DNA of 36,475 nucleotides, taken from the NCBI GenBank assembly GCA_031286205.1, contig JAITUR010000076.1:1-36475 (forward strand), read 5' to 3'. The DNA comes from Treponema sp. GTDB taxonomy: Bacteria > Spirochaetota > Spirochaetia > Treponematales > Breznakiellaceae. The stretch's first letter is position 1. Each line of letters starts with the position of its first letter. A program made the position numbers and the translations under genes. Below are positions 6,359 through 15,828 of the stretch, one piece after another. The notes under the pieces were generated by a model. It saw only the letters and a list, made by a program, of their open reading frames with translations, did not search any database and was not told the origin of the DNA.

Positions 6359-6393
6359 ACTGACCTCCGTGAACAGTTTTACCCGTTAATTAA

Positions 6394-6422
6394 AGTATAT
6401 CACAGGCATCTGTGGTTTTCAA
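6394..6422 (-). promoter_or_regulatory. Promoter with operator for the DUF104/VapC pair
   Basis: TTGAAA (6417-6422 on the minus strand), a 17-base gap and TATACT (6394-6399). CACAG and CTGTG with a four-base centre (6401-6414) form an inverted repeat between the hexamers, a likely autoregulatory site for the antitoxin. Confidence 0.6.
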
Positions 6423-6525
6423 CCCAAGCAATACTTTCTTGTAAAATCATTGACAACCTTCAATACCGCAAGTTTACACTAAACTTAGTCTGGTAAAATA
6501 CCAACTTCGCCTAACACATTGCTTT

Positions 6526-7707
6526 TTATTTCCAGCTTTCCACAGCCTGCATAAAAGCATCTGCCGAGGCTGCTATTGTTTTTTCGTCTACGCAGTACGC
6601 AAAACGAAGCCAGCCGGGTTTGCCAAAAGCAGATCCGGGGACTCCTAAAATTAAATGTTTTTTAAGATGATCCGCAAATTCAGTGTCGCTTTTTCCGGTT
6701 TCCGGTACTTTGCAAAAAAGATAAAATGCGCCCTCCGGAATTGCATATTGTATTCCGGCTTTGTCCAAAACTTTCATAAAGGCATCGCGGCGCTTGGCGT
6801 AAATATCAATATCTACAGCAGCTTCCGTAAGCTCTGCAACAATTCGCTGCATAAGAGCAGGCGCATTTACAAAACCAAGTACGCGTAAACAATAAACAAT
6901 GCCGTTTATAAGATTATCTTTGTCGGAAATTGCAGGGTTAACCGCAATGTAACCAATGCGCTCGCCGGGAAGCGACAGGTTTTTGGAATAAGAACTTACC
7001 ACAATGGAATTATCGTAACAGGAAAGAAACGGAGGAACATCTATACCATAAGCAATTTCGCGGTATGGTTCGTCGGAAATAAGATACACTACCCTGCCCT
7101 TGCTATTGTGTTCTTTTATAATTTTGGCAAGAGAAGTTAGAGCTTCTGCAGAATATACCTTGCCTGTCGGATTGTTCGGAGAATTAACAAGAACAGCGGC
7201 GGTTTTTTCGTTTAACGCATTTCCTATTGCTTTTATATCTAGATCGAAATTTTCCAGTGTATCGGCTTCTACAAGTTTTATCTGATGATTCGCGGCATAA
7301 GCGCGATACTCTACAAAGTACGGACGGGGAACAATAATTTCGTCGCCGGGGTTGCAGATTGCCTTAAAAACAGCATTAAGCCCCGCCGCAGCGCCCGCCG
7401 CCATTACTACATGGCTTGCATCCGTCTGAACACCTTGTTCCCTGTTTATTTTTTTTGCAAGCGCATCGCGGACAAAAGGATAACCGGCATTTGCCATATA
7501 TCCGTGCGATCCTTTTTCGTTTTTTGCCGCCAGTTTTACCAGAGTATCCTGGAATTCTTTTGGAGGATCAACATCCGGGTTGCCAAGCGAAAAATCGAAT
7601 ACCTTGTCCGATCCGTATTGTTTTTTTAGCTGCAAACCTTCTTCGAACATTTTGCGAATCATGGAGGAACCCGCCAATGCTTTTTGTACGCTTTCTGAAA
7701 TAGCCAT
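6526..7707 (-). CDS. PLP-dependent class I aminotransferase (aspartate aminotransferase type)
   Basis: A 393-residue fold-type I aminotransferase, the usual length. Visible landmarks are GNPDVDPP near 42-49, the PLP-contact region MAAGAAAGLNAVF, NSPNNPTG (175-182), SDEPY (211-215), the Schiff-base lysine K242 in SSYSKNLSLPGERIGY, and a C-terminal arginine region (GWLRFAYC). It begins eight bases after the thrA stop with GGAGT upstream of its ATG, so it forms an operon with thrA. That context fits amino-group transfer from or to oxaloacetate/aspartate ahead of aspartokinase. Substrate specificity within this family cannot be read from sequence alone. Confidence 0.9.
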   Translation of the reverse strand: MAISESVQKALAGSSMIRKMFEEGLQLKKQYGSDKVFDFSLGNPDVDPPKEFQDTLVKLAAKNEKGSHGYMANAGYPFVRDALAKKINREQGVQTDASHVVMAAGAAAGLNAVFKAICNPGDEIIVPRPYFVEYRAYAANHQIKLVEADTLENFDLDIKAIGNALNEKTAAVLVNSPNNPTGKVYSAEALTSLAKIIKEHNSKGRVVYLISDEPYREIAYGIDVPPFLSCYDNSIVVSSYSKNLSLPGERIGYIAVNPAISDKDNLINGIVYCLRVLGFVNAPALMQRIVAELTEAAVDIDIYAKRRDAFMKVLDKAGIQYAIPEGAFYLFCKVPETGKSDTEFADHLKKHLILGVPGSAFGKPGWLRFAYCVDEKTIAASADAFMQAVESWK

Positions 7708-7715
7708 AAATACTC

Positions 7716-10220
7716 CTACACCAGAGTTCTTGCTGTGCGGACAATGTCTGCGAAAATTCCGCCGGCTGTAACGGCTGCTCCCGCTCCCGGCCCTTTAATT
7801 ACCATTGGAAGTTTTTTATATCGTTCCGTAGTAATTACTACGATATTATCGCTGTCCACAAGCGAACGGAAGGGGCTGCCCGCTTCTTCCGCGCGCAAAG
7901 CCAATTTTGCTTTTCCATTTTCTACAACTGCGACATAACGAAGAGCTTTTCCGTCTTTGGCGGCGGCGGCTCGGCGTTTTTCGAAATCATTGTCGCATTT
8001 TTCCAGCTCCTTAAAAAACGCGTCTACACTTTTTGCATTTAAGCAGGAAGGCGGCAGAATAGGCTCGATTTTAACATCTTTAAATTCCAGCGGAAGCCCG
8101 ATTTCTCTTCCAAGAATAAGCGCTTTGCGGGCGGCATCCATTGCGTTTAAGTCGTCACGCGGATCCGGCTCTGTGTATCCTTTGTCTTTTGCTTCGCGCA
8201 CAAGTGCGGAAAAAGGTTTGCTTCCGTCGAAATTATTAAAAATAAAACTAAGCGTGCCGGACGGAACAGTTTCTATCCTTATTACATTGTCGCCGGAAAG
8301 ATAAAGATCGCGCAAGGTAGAAATAACCGGCAAACCCGCACCCACAGTAGTTTCGTATAAATACGGAATGCCTCTTTCTATAGAGTACGATATCAACTTG
8401 CGGTAATAATCCAGCTTACCGGAATTTGCTTTTTTATTCGGCGTAACAATAGAAATAGCATGATGCAAAATTTTGTCGTAAGATGCGGATACTTCTTCGC
8501 TTGCCGTGCAGTCGCAGAAACAGGAATTAGGCAGATTAAGCTGAATCATCTTATCTATAAATAAATTAAATTTCTTTTCTATCTCCTGCTTGCCGGATTT
8601 TGGAGTAAGATTAAATTGCACGGCATCCTGCCCCTTAGCGCCGTCGTTTAACATTTTCTTTGCCTGTTTTGGATCCAAGCCGTTAATATTAAATGTCATT
8701 CCAAAAAAGTTTGCAGCTCCTATAAGATTTATCTTAATCATGTTTTTTTTCAGCGTTTCCGAATTGTCCGCAATTTGATCCAGCAAAGTTCCGCCGATAT
8801 TTCCTGTTCCAACAAGGAAAAGGTTTACATATTTTTCCTGTGCATGGAAAAATGCGTCGTGTATGGCGTTAAGCGCTTTTGCTTCGTCGTTTTTGGAAAT
8901 AACCGCAGATATATTTGTTTCGGAAGACCCCTGCGCTATTGCGACTATGTTAATTCCGTTTCTTCCAAGCGAATGGAAAAATTTTCCGGAAATACCAGAA
9001 GTGCTTTTCATGGCTTGTCCAACTACCGCTACAATGGAAAGATCCAATTCTGCAACAGGGTTATCTATAGAACCATTGCGGATTTCGCGGGCAAATTCTT
9101 CGTCCAATGCTGCAAGGGCATTTTGCGCATCATTCGGAAGCACCGCAAAACAAATGGAATATTCCGAAGAACTTTGAGTTATTAACATTACATTTATATT
9201 TTTGCGCGCAAGAGAGGCAAACACACGAGCGGAAAAACCCGCAATTCCAACCATGCCGGAACCCTGAATCCTTACAAGAGCGACAGAGCTTATAGAGCTT
9301 ATTCCGCAAATGGGAAATTTGCCCGGAGCGGTTTTTGCCGCAATTTTTGTTCCGGGACAAGCCGTGTTAAACACATTGCGAATATAAATGGAAATTCCTT
9401 TTTCCAAAACAGGTCTTACCGACATAGGAGAAATTACTCTGGATCCAAAATGAGACATTTCCATTGCTTCTATATAAGAAATTTCGTCTATACGGAAAGC
9501 GTTTTTAACATGAACAGGATTTGCCGTAAGAATACCGTCTACATCTCTCCACATTTCCAGTTTTTTTGTACCAATGGCAGATGCAACAATAGCCGCTGTT
9601 AAATCGGAGCCATGCTGCCCAATAGTCGTTGTGTGTCCTTCCAGAGTAGACCCAATAGCCCCCGTAATAACCTGCATGGTTTTTAATTTCTTAAAATGAA
9701 GTTTTATTTTTTCTTCCGTTTCTTTTTTTAGAACCTGAATTCTTCCAAAGTTGGCATCGGTTTTAATTATTGTTCTTGCATCCAGGTAATCGGCTTTAAT
9801 GCCGTTGGCGGTAAAAATACAGGCTAAAAGATTTGCAGAAAGCCTTTCTCCAAACGACATTACAATATCCATACTGCGAACCGTAAGTTCTCCCAAAAGG
9901 GAAATTCCGTCCAGAATTTGCAAAAGCTCGGAAATTATTTTTTCTATTTCTACTACAGCTTTCTTTTTTTCCGCGCCTTTTAAGAAAATTTCCGTATAAT
10001 CGATATGCCGTTTTCTAATTTCCTGAATTTTTTTTACGGTTGCGCCGCCTTCCAGCGCAATTTTCGCGGTTTCTATTAGGGTATCTGTAACCCCGGAAAA
10101 TGCGGAGACAATTACCGCAGGAACATTGCCGGAATATCCCTTGCCTTTTAATACATCGATAATTTTTTCGATTCCTTGCGGGCTGCCAATGGCGGAGCCC
10201 CCCAATTTTAATATTAACAT
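7716..10220 (-). CDS. thrA: Bifunctional aspartokinase / homoserine dehydrogenase
   Basis: An 834-residue enzyme close to the 820 of E. coli ThrA. It catalyses the first and third steps of threonine synthesis from aspartate. The kinase domain covers about 1-290 (KLGGSAIGS at 5-13, GEL near 110, GQHGSDLTAA at 201-210, RDVDGI at 225-230). Two ACT-type regulatory segments lie at about 315-385 and 396-460, with SSSEYSI and GSSETNI, which suggests feedback control by threonine. The dehydrogenase domain follows with the NAD(P)-binding loop GTGNIGG at 471-477, then TPNKKAN and the KGYTEPDPRDDLN catalytic region. The start at ATG 10220 is chosen because AAAGGA lies seven bases upstream and the kinase motif begins at once. 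An in-frame 55-codon upstream extension is rejected. It is divergent from the cysteine desulfurase gene. Confidence 0.95.
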   Translation of the reverse strand: MLILKLGGSAIGSPQGIEKIIDVLKGKGYSGNVPAVIVSAFSGVTDTLIETAKIALEGGATVKKIQEIRKRHIDYTEIFLKGAEKKKAVVEIEKIISELLQILDGISLLGELTVRSMDIVMSFGERLSANLLACIFTANGIKADYLDARTIIKTDANFGRIQVLKKETEEKIKLHFKKLKTMQVITGAIGSTLEGHTTTIGQHGSDLTAAIVASAIGTKKLEMWRDVDGILTANPVHVKNAFRIDEISYIEAMEMSHFGSRVISPMSVRPVLEKGISIYIRNVFNTACPGTKIAAKTAPGKFPICGISSISSVALVRIQGSGMVGIAGFSARVFASLARKNINVMLITQSSSEYSICFAVLPNDAQNALAALDEEFAREIRNGSIDNPVAELDLSIVAVVGQAMKSTSGISGKFFHSLGRNGINIVAIAQGSSETNISAVISKNDEAKALNAIHDAFFHAQEKYVNLFLVGTGNIGGTLLDQIADNSETLKKNMIKINLIGAANFFGMTFNINGLDPKQAKKMLNDGAKGQDAVQFNLTPKSGKQEIEKKFNLFIDKMIQLNLPNSCFCDCTASEEVSASYDKILHHAISIVTPNKKANSGKLDYYRKLISYSIERGIPYLYETTVGAGLPVISTLRDLYLSGDNVIRIETVPSGTLSFIFNNFDGSKPFSALVREAKDKGYTEPDPRDDLNAMDAARKALILGREIGLPLEFKDVKIEPILPPSCLNAKSVDAFFKELEKCDNDFEKRRAAAAKDGKALRYVAVVENGKAKLALRAEEAGSPFRSLVDSDNIVVITTERYKKLPMVIKGPGAGAAVTAGGIFADIVRTARTLV

Positions 10221-10236
10221 ATATATTTCCTTTGGA

Positions 10237-10265
10237 TTGAATAATATCATTTTTAATAATATATT
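10237..10265 (+). promoter_or_regulatory. Promoter of the cysteine desulfurase / thiI operon
   Basis: TTGAAT (10237-10242), a 17-base gap and TATATT (10260-10265) lie 14 bases before ATG 10280. The same 59-base gap must hold the thrA promoter in the other direction, for which I see no clear hexamer pair. Confidence 0.5.
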
Positions 10266-10279
10266 GGTAGAGACAACAC

Positions 10280-11422
10280 ATGGAAAATAAAAGGTACTAT
10301 TTTGATTGGGCTGCCTCGTCTTTTGGCAATCCTTCGTCTTTACACAGCGAAGGCAGGGCGGCAAAACAAGCATTGGAAGATTCAAGGGAGCGCTGCGCCG
10401 CAGTGCTGGGTGTTCCCGCCAATACCCTGTTTTTTACCTCCGGCGGGACAGAATCCAACGCAATTTCCATTTTTTCCAATCTGGTTCGTGTCGGCAATAA
10501 CAGGACAATTTCGTCGGCAGCGGAACACGCATCGGTAAGGGAAGCTATGGAAACTTTGGAAAAAATGGGGAAACCTACGGGGGTTATTCCTGTTGATCCT
10601 GCCGGCAGGGTAACGCCGGAACTGCTTGCAAAAACCCTGGCTCAGTATAACAATATTCGTTTTGCTTCCATAATGGCGGTAAACAACGAAACCGGCACTG
10701 TTACTGATATACCCGCCCTGCGCGATATAATAAAAAAACACTGCACACAAAACAATTTACCTCCTATCCATTTCCACTGCGACATTGTACAGGCTGTCGG
10801 AAAAGTGCCGGTAGATATTTCCGGCTGGGATATAGATTCCGCATCTATTAGCGCGCACAAAATTGGCGGGCCTCGCGGCATTGGGCTTTTGTATCTAAAA
10901 CGAGGCGGCAAAACCGAAGTATTCTACAAGGGCGGAGGACAAGAGAACAATATCAGGGGCGGCACGGAAAATATCCAGGGAGCGCTTGCGCTTGCGGATT
11001 GTATGGAAAAATATGCCTCTCCGCAAATAGTGCTTGCCAATTACGAACAGGCGCTTGCCCGCTGGTTAAAGTTAATTAACGCTTTAACGGCAATAGACCG
11101 CTGCAGAATTATACCTTCCTGCCGTACGGAATTATCCGGCAGCGGCTGCCGCCAGTCCGATTTTTCCCCCTATATTTTACAAGCCGCATTTAAGGATATT
11201 CCCGGCGAAGTTATGGCGCGCGCATTGGACGATCTTGGTTTTGCGGTTTCTACCGGTTCTGCGTGCGCTTCGTATTCTCCCGAACGCCCCGTCCTTGCCG
11301 CAATGAATATAAACGAAAACCTTAGTATAGAAGGTATCCGTATTTCGCAGGGCTTTGCCGCAACGAACGAAGAAATAGATCTTCTGTTAAACGCCATAAC
11401 GGAGGTTCTAAAATTTTTGTAA
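10280..11422 (+). CDS. Cysteine desulfurase (NifS/IscS/NifZ family)
   Basis: A 380-residue PLP enzyme that removes sulfur from cysteine as an enzyme-bound persulfide. Landmarks are TSGGTESNA (53-61), the cofactor-stacking H83 in AAEHAS, NNETGT (135-140), the PLP lysine K194 in SAHKIGGPRGIG, and the catalytic cysteine C329 in STGSACAS. The stop is five bases before thiI, and the ThiI ribosome binding site lies inside its last codons. That pairing strongly suggests a dedicated sulfur donor for tRNA thiolation, like NifZ with ThiI in Bacillus. No IscU scaffold gene is nearby, which argues against a general iron-sulfur cluster role at this locus. Confidence 0.92.
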   Translation: MENKRYYFDWAASSFGNPSSLHSEGRAAKQALEDSRERCAAVLGVPANTLFFTSGGTESNAISIFSNLVRVGNNRTISSAAEHASVREAMETLEKMGKPTGVIPVDPAGRVTPELLAKTLAQYNNIRFASIMAVNNETGTVTDIPALRDIIKKHCTQNNLPPIHFHCDIVQAVGKVPVDISGWDIDSASISAHKIGGPRGIGLLYLKRGGKTEVFYKGGGQENNIRGGTENIQGALALADCMEKYASPQIVLANYEQALARWLKLINALTAIDRCRIIPSCRTELSGSGCRQSDFSPYILQAAFKDIPGEVMARALDDLGFAVSTGSACASYSPERPVLAAMNINENLSIEGIRISQGFAATNEEIDLLLNAITEVLKFL

Positions 11423-11427
11423 AAACT

Positions 11428-12606
11428 ATGGATATTACATGGCTGTTAAAACCCGGCGAGCTTGTATTAAAAGGCGATAATCGTAAATTATTCGAACATT
11501 ATCTTCAGCGAAATATTCAACGAATGTTAAAAGCGGACGGAAAAGTTATAAAGTTTAAAGCCACCACCGGAAGATACTACATAACCGCACCGGAAGAACA
11601 ATCCGAATTTGTAGAAAATGCACTTTCGCGTTTAATAGGAATTTCCGGCTGGGCAAGAACCATTGTCTGCGAAAAAACACCGGATGCCGTTTTTGCGGCT
11701 TGCCTGGAAGAAGGAAACAAAATTGCCGGCGGGGGCGCAAAAACTTTTAAGATAGAGGCACGCAGAACAGACAAAAGTTTTCCAATGTCCTCCTACGAAA
11801 TATGCTGTAAATGCGGAGAAATTATTTATAATAAATACGGGCTTGCCGTAAAAATAAATAACCCGGATAATACTATCCGCATAGAAATCCGCGAAAAAGC
11901 CCTGGTATATTCCGGCGGACAAAAAGGTTTGGGCGGGCTTCCTGTGGGAACGGCAGGCAAAGGGCTTTTACTGTTATCCGGCGGAATAGATTCTCCTGTT
12001 GCGGGTTTTTTAATGGCAGCCCGTGGAATGAGTATAAACGCTATACATTTTCATTCATATCCGTTTACATCTAACGAAGCAAAACAAAAAACAATCGACC
12101 TTGCAAAAACAATAAGTTCGTATTGCATGGGGTTAAATCTTTATATTTTAAATTTTACAAAAGTACAAATGAAGATTAAAGAAAAGTCTCCCGCGTCCTG
12201 GGCTACGGTACTGCTAAGAATGGCAATGATGGAAGCTGCGGAAAAAACAGCCCAAAAAATTAAATGCAAATGCCTTATTACGGGCGAAAGTCTTTCTCAG
12301 GTAGCTTCGCAGACAATAGAAAATCTTGGCTGTACCCAAAACCGCATTAAACTTCCGGTTGTCCGTCCGTTAATTGGAATGAACAAGGAAAATATTATTA
12401 AAGAAGCTATGCGAATAGGCACTTATGATATATCCATACAACCCTACGAAGATTGCTGTACACTGTTTACGCCCAAACACCCCGTATTGTACGGCAAAAT
12501 AGAAGAAGCAAACAGATTGTACGAAGAGTTGGAGCTGGAAACTTTAATAGACGAATCAATAGAAAATTTAGAGCTTAAATCTATGGACTACAAAACTATT
12601 CTTTAG
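11428..12606 (+). CDS. thiI: tRNA 4-thiouridine sulfurtransferase ThiI
   Basis: A 392-residue ThiI without the rhodanese extension, like the Gram-positive type. The N-terminal ferredoxin-like and THUMP regions cover about 1-165 and bind tRNA. The PP-loop SGGIDS at 184-189 adenylates uridine 8. The late motif DCCTLFTPKHP is also typical and supplies cysteines near the active site. The gene follows the cysteine desulfurase by five bases, with GGAGG at 11401-11405 further upstream. Its last 11 bases overlap the end of the convergent hemerythrin gene. Confidence 0.93.
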   Translation: MDITWLLKPGELVLKGDNRKLFEHYLQRNIQRMLKADGKVIKFKATTGRYYITAPEEQSEFVENALSRLIGISGWARTIVCEKTPDAVFAACLEEGNKIAGGGAKTFKIEARRTDKSFPMSSYEICCKCGEIIYNKYGLAVKINNPDNTIRIEIREKALVYSGGQKGLGGLPVGTAGKGLLLLSGGIDSPVAGFLMAARGMSINAIHFHSYPFTSNEAKQKTIDLAKTISSYCMGLNLYILNFTKVQMKIKEKSPASWATVLLRMAMMEAAEKTAQKIKCKCLITGESLSQVASQTIENLGCTQNRIKLPVVRPLIGMNKENIIKEAMRIGTYDISIQPYEDCCTLFTPKHPVLYGKIEEANRLYEELELETLIDESIENLELKSMDYKTIL

Positions 12607-12994
12607 ATTTTATAAAGGCTGCCATGCGGAAATCGTCGCCTTTAATATGATTTATAAACCAATCGCCGATAGTCTTAATAGCAATATTTACCAATTCGTT
12701 GGAAGCGCCTTCCTTTACAAGCTGTTCGGTTAATTTCTTTACAGAATTTTTAAACTCATCGTGATACTGTTTGTGAATATAATAATCGTCATATTCATAT
12801 TTTAACTGGAGATCTTCTTCCGTCTTAAAATGCAAAACTACATAACCTGTAAGAAATTCCATAACTTTAAAAATCTCGTCTTTATTTTCGTTTTTGGATG
12901 CGTTTATAAGGTCGTTTAACATTGAAATTAACTGTTTATGCTGATTATCAATTTTTTCGTGGCCTGTTTCCAGATTTGCCTCCCAGTGATACAT
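12596..12994 (-). CDS. Bacteriohemerythrin
   Basis: A 132-residue single-domain hemerythrin expected to bind O2 at a di-iron centre in the cytoplasm. All ligands are visible with the spacing of known bacteriohemerythrins: H19 (NQH), H55 and E59 (HFKTE), H74 and H78 (HKQYH), H116 and D121 (HIKGDD). AGGAGG lies just before ATG 12994. The gene follows the NHL-repeat gene by nine bases, so it ends the operon that starts at the GHMP kinase. It converges with thiI and overlaps it by 11 bases. A role in oxygen sensing or protection in an anaerobe is likely but inferred. Confidence 0.92.
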   Translation of the reverse strand: MYHWEANLETGHEKIDNQHKQLISMLNDLINASKNENKDEIFKVMEFLTGYVVLHFKTEEDLQLKYEYDDYYIHKQYHDEFKNSVKKLTEQLVKEGASNELVNIAIKTIGDWFINHIKGDDFRMAAFIKSKE

Positions 12995-13003
12995 AGATAC
13001 CTC

Positions 13004-15082
13004 CTATTCTATTGGCGGGAAATAACCTGTACTATCCCTGCCCGATCTTTCCATCAGATAAACTTCGGCTTCCAACGGCAGCCATGCACGCCCAAAGTCT
13101 GTGCGCAGTCTAGAAGTATATGTAAAGCTATAGAAGCCCACAGGGGTATCTGCGACGCTCTTTATAAGTTCTCCTATACCGCGCGGACGGTACAGATGCT
13201 GAGCCTTGCCGCCTGTCTCGAAGCAGAGGTATTCGATTCCGGCAGAAACAGGAAAGCCGCCTACAATAATGGCGTTAAACACAATACCATTATTTGCAAG
13301 ATACGCAGCCATTTCCGAAAGACTGTACTGCTCGAAAGCAAGTTCTCCAAGATCGCCCGATCCAATATACACAACAGATCTTTTTGGAGAAACCGGCAAT
13401 AGATCCGTAGCGGCAACGCGCAATGCTGTATCGAAACGCCAGGCGGCACTGTAATTATCCGCTGTTCCCCTTACTGCATTTTCCAAAGAAAGATCATGTC
13501 TTTCCCGGCGGGGTTGCGTGCCGGCTCCTGTTACAGAGATAACTCTTGCCGTCTTGTTGGAATTGTTCATTTCGTTTATGGCACGGTTTATGTCTCGCGC
13601 GGCTGCGGTAAGGTCGTCGCGGAGTGCGGCGGTTGCAGGCGATCTTTCTACAAGAAGAGAAATATCCGCGCCATTATAGCGATACCCTGCCGCGGCAAGC
13701 ACTTGCTGGTTTACAGGGGTTCCTCTTTCCGATAAAAGAAAATTATTGTTATCCAAACCTGTAATGGGACGGCGCAGCCTGTCTTCCACTGTTAATTGAA
13801 CAGTAATCTGGGGGAACTTATCGGCATTAATGCTTCTAAAAAGAACAAAGAAGCCGGAAGCTAAATCGTCAAAGCGGGTCATTACCGTAATTTCGCCGGT
13901 ATTAAAGTTTGCCGCAAGAATATTTCCATTGGCATCCATGTCCGCACCGGTTATTCGTGTACGCGCGCCGCCAATAACACCTAATTCGCGGACAATAGCG
14001 GAATCTACATCTATCTGAAGAACCCTAAAAGTGTCTGCAACAAGGAGAGTGCCGTCAGAAATAAAACGCATGGATTCAGGGGCAAGCAAACCGTCTGCGG
14101 CAAGCCTTCCAAGATAACCGCCGTTAGAATCGAATGTATAAATAACTTTTGCGGCAGTATCGGCGACAAAGACTTTTCCCTTGCCGGCGGCAATACCTGT
14201 GGGAGACAACATTCCGGGAAAGACAGCGCTTCTTAAACCAAAAGAAATTATAAATTGTCCGTCAGGATCAAACTTGGAAATTCTTCTGTTGCCGTAATCT
14301 ACAACATACAAGTATCCTTCTTCGTCTATTGCAAGATTCTGCGGACCTACCAGTTGTCCGTCTCTTATTCCTCTTTCTCCGATATATGCCAGCCAATTTC
14401 CATTGCTGTCCAAAATACTTACACGGCCGCCGCGGTATTCCGATATATAAAGCCTGCCGTCAAGACCTCGCACCATATCGTAGGGACGATCAAATCCGTT
14501 TAGAGGGCCTCTTTTACGATCTCTGATTATTCCGTTTACATCGATTTTTAAAATTTCGTTGCTGCCAAAAGCAACCACCCATGCCGTGCCATCGTTGTTT
14601 GGCAATACAGAAGTTGGCTGGCGGTAAAGAGTAATTTCTTCTATTTTTCCCGGGTATCTTCCGGATTCTATATACCTGACTCCGTCATTGGCAATTGGCA
14701 GTAAAAAACGCCTGTTAGAAACTGTCTCTATTTTTGTACCAAGAAGTATTCCGGAATCCGAGCTTCTGCCATGAATATCCATAGAAGAACGCCACTGACG
14801 AATAGCGGTATCTTCCAGACCGCTGCGATAATAAGCGTTTCCAAGCCACTCAAGAATTAAAGGCTGTCCCTGTCTAAACGATAAAGCTCTTTCGAATGCA
14901 TGGATTGCTTCGTTATACTGAAAACGGTTAAACGCATGAGCGCCAATTCTGAATTCTTCCGCGGCAGTAAGCGCGGCAGCGCCTTCGCCGCCCGTTACAG
15001 GACCCGGAAGATGCGGTACATCCTGCGCAATAACAAAGGTATTCAGAGCAAGAAATAGTATCGATACTAAAAAAAGTCTCAC
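13004..15082 (-). CDS. Exported TPR / NHL-repeat / VWA-like protein
   Basis: A 692-residue protein with a signal peptide (MRLFLVSILFLALNTFVIAQ). A short TPR-like helical part at about 40-105 is followed by a beta-propeller of NHL repeats at about 160-400, with recurring 'DG.LYV.D..N.RI' strands such as LYVVDYGNRRISKFD. Residues about 465-640 resemble a von Willebrand A domain (DISLLVERS, then KRSVVYIGSGDLGE), but the metal site DxSxS is degenerate. The start is GTG at 15082, overlapping the stop of the TPR gene as GTGA, with a GGGGG stretch upstream. It probably acts as a periplasmic or outer-membrane-facing binding scaffold. The ligand is unknown. Confidence 0.8.
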   Translation of the reverse strand: MRLFLVSILFLALNTFVIAQDVPHLPGPVTGGEGAAALTAAEEFRIGAHAFNRFQYNEAIHAFERALSFRQGQPLILEWLGNAYYRSGLEDTAIRQWRSSMDIHGRSSDSGILLGTKIETVSNRRFLLPIANDGVRYIESGRYPGKIEEITLYRQPTSVLPNNDGTAWVVAFGSNEILKIDVNGIIRDRKRGPLNGFDRPYDMVRGLDGRLYISEYRGGRVSILDSNGNWLAYIGERGIRDGQLVGPQNLAIDEEGYLYVVDYGNRRISKFDPDGQFIISFGLRSAVFPGMLSPTGIAAGKGKVFVADTAAKVIYTFDSNGGYLGRLAADGLLAPESMRFISDGTLLVADTFRVLQIDVDSAIVRELGVIGGARTRITGADMDANGNILAANFNTGEITVMTRFDDLASGFFVLFRSINADKFPQITVQLTVEDRLRRPITGLDNNNFLLSERGTPVNQQVLAAAGYRYNGADISLLVERSPATAALRDDLTAAARDINRAINEMNNSNKTARVISVTGAGTQPRRERHDLSLENAVRGTADNYSAAWRFDTALRVAATDLLPVSPKRSVVYIGSGDLGELAFEQYSLSEMAAYLANNGIVFNAIIVGGFPVSAGIEYLCFETGGKAQHLYRPRGIGELIKSVADTPVGFYSFTYTSRLRTDFGRAWLPLEAEVYLMERSGRDSTGYFPPIE

Positions 15083-15813
15083 AACTGTCCCCCTGTAGAC
15101 GATTCTCCTGTTACTATTTTAAAATGCTTTTGAATTTCCGGTTCGTTAGGCGCAATTTCCATGGCTCTTCGCAGCCATGTCCGCGCTTCTAAAGTTTCGC
15201 CGCTTTTATAATAAGCCCATCCAAGAGAATCCAGATAGGCGGGGTTTTCCGGCCTGGCATCTACCGCTTTTCTGCAAAGGCGCAGCGCGCGCATAACATC
15301 TATGCCGGTATCCGCTAAAATATAACCCATGCTGTTTAGGGCTGTAGCATTTTCAGAATCTATCTCTAAAGATTTTTCGTAAAATTCAACAGCGTTGGCG
15401 TACCGTTTCTGAACCCAAGCGGTATATGCCAAAGTATTAAACAATAAGGGCGATTCCATTCCAACATCCTGCAGGCGTTTAAGTTCGTACTCCGCCATTT
15501 TAAGCCGGTTTGTTAAAACATAAATATACGCAAGAGTCATACGGCACTGAAAAACACGAAGAAAATCCGAATTGGATGTAACAACCTGTTCCAGATAGGA
15601 AAGAGCGTCTTCGAATCGTTCCAATTTTGCATAACACAAACCAAGATAATAAGCCAGCTCGATTTTTTCTTCATTGGTAAAAGAGGAGGAGTCTATCGAC
15701 AGTAATTCTATCAGGGCATTATCCCAGTTTCTCATGCGAAAAAGCCTTACACCCTCTTTTATTTTACCGGCGGGGTCGAATTTTTCGTTAATACTTCTTT
15801 CATGAGCTGTCAC
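15079..15813 (-). CDS. TPR-repeat protein
   Basis: A 244-residue, mostly helical protein. Several tetratricopeptide repeats are visible with the A-Y-x-x-x-x and P-x-x-P spacing, for example YYLGLCYAKLERFEDALSYL, NTLAYTAWVQKRYANAVEFY and DSLGWAYYKSGETLEARTWL. No signal peptide or membrane segment is seen, so it is likely cytoplasmic. The start is GTG 15813 with GGGAGG about nine bases upstream, and the stop overlaps the GTG of the NHL gene. It lies 15 bases after surE. It probably serves as an assembly scaffold for its neighbour, but nothing in the sequence shows the partner. Confidence 0.8.
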   Translation of the reverse strand: MTAHERSINEKFDPAGKIKEGVRLFRMRNWDNALIELLSIDSSSFTNEEKIELAYYLGLCYAKLERFEDALSYLEQVVTSNSDFLRVFQCRMTLAYIYVLTNRLKMAEYELKRLQDVGMESPLLFNTLAYTAWVQKRYANAVEFYEKSLEIDSENATALNSMGYILADTGIDVMRALRLCRKAVDARPENPAYLDSLGWAYYKSGETLEARTWLRRAMEIAPNEPEIQKHFKIVTGESSTGGQL

Positions 15814-15828
15814 AGGCTATTCCCTCCC

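Noticed and set aside
6033-6389. 118-residue plus-strand open frame opposite the antitoxin
   Set aside because: It is a mirror frame of the DUF104/VapC pair, which has a promoter, ribosome site and family matches.
6450-6472. Plus-strand TTGACA with TTTACA after 17 bases
   Set aside because: It points into the 3' end of the aminotransferase on the other strand, has a poor -10 and no downstream gene. Probably chance.
6470-6503. Two small hairpins after the aminotransferase gene
   Set aside because: Stems of seven and five bases with AT-rich pairing and no T run; too weak to call a terminator.
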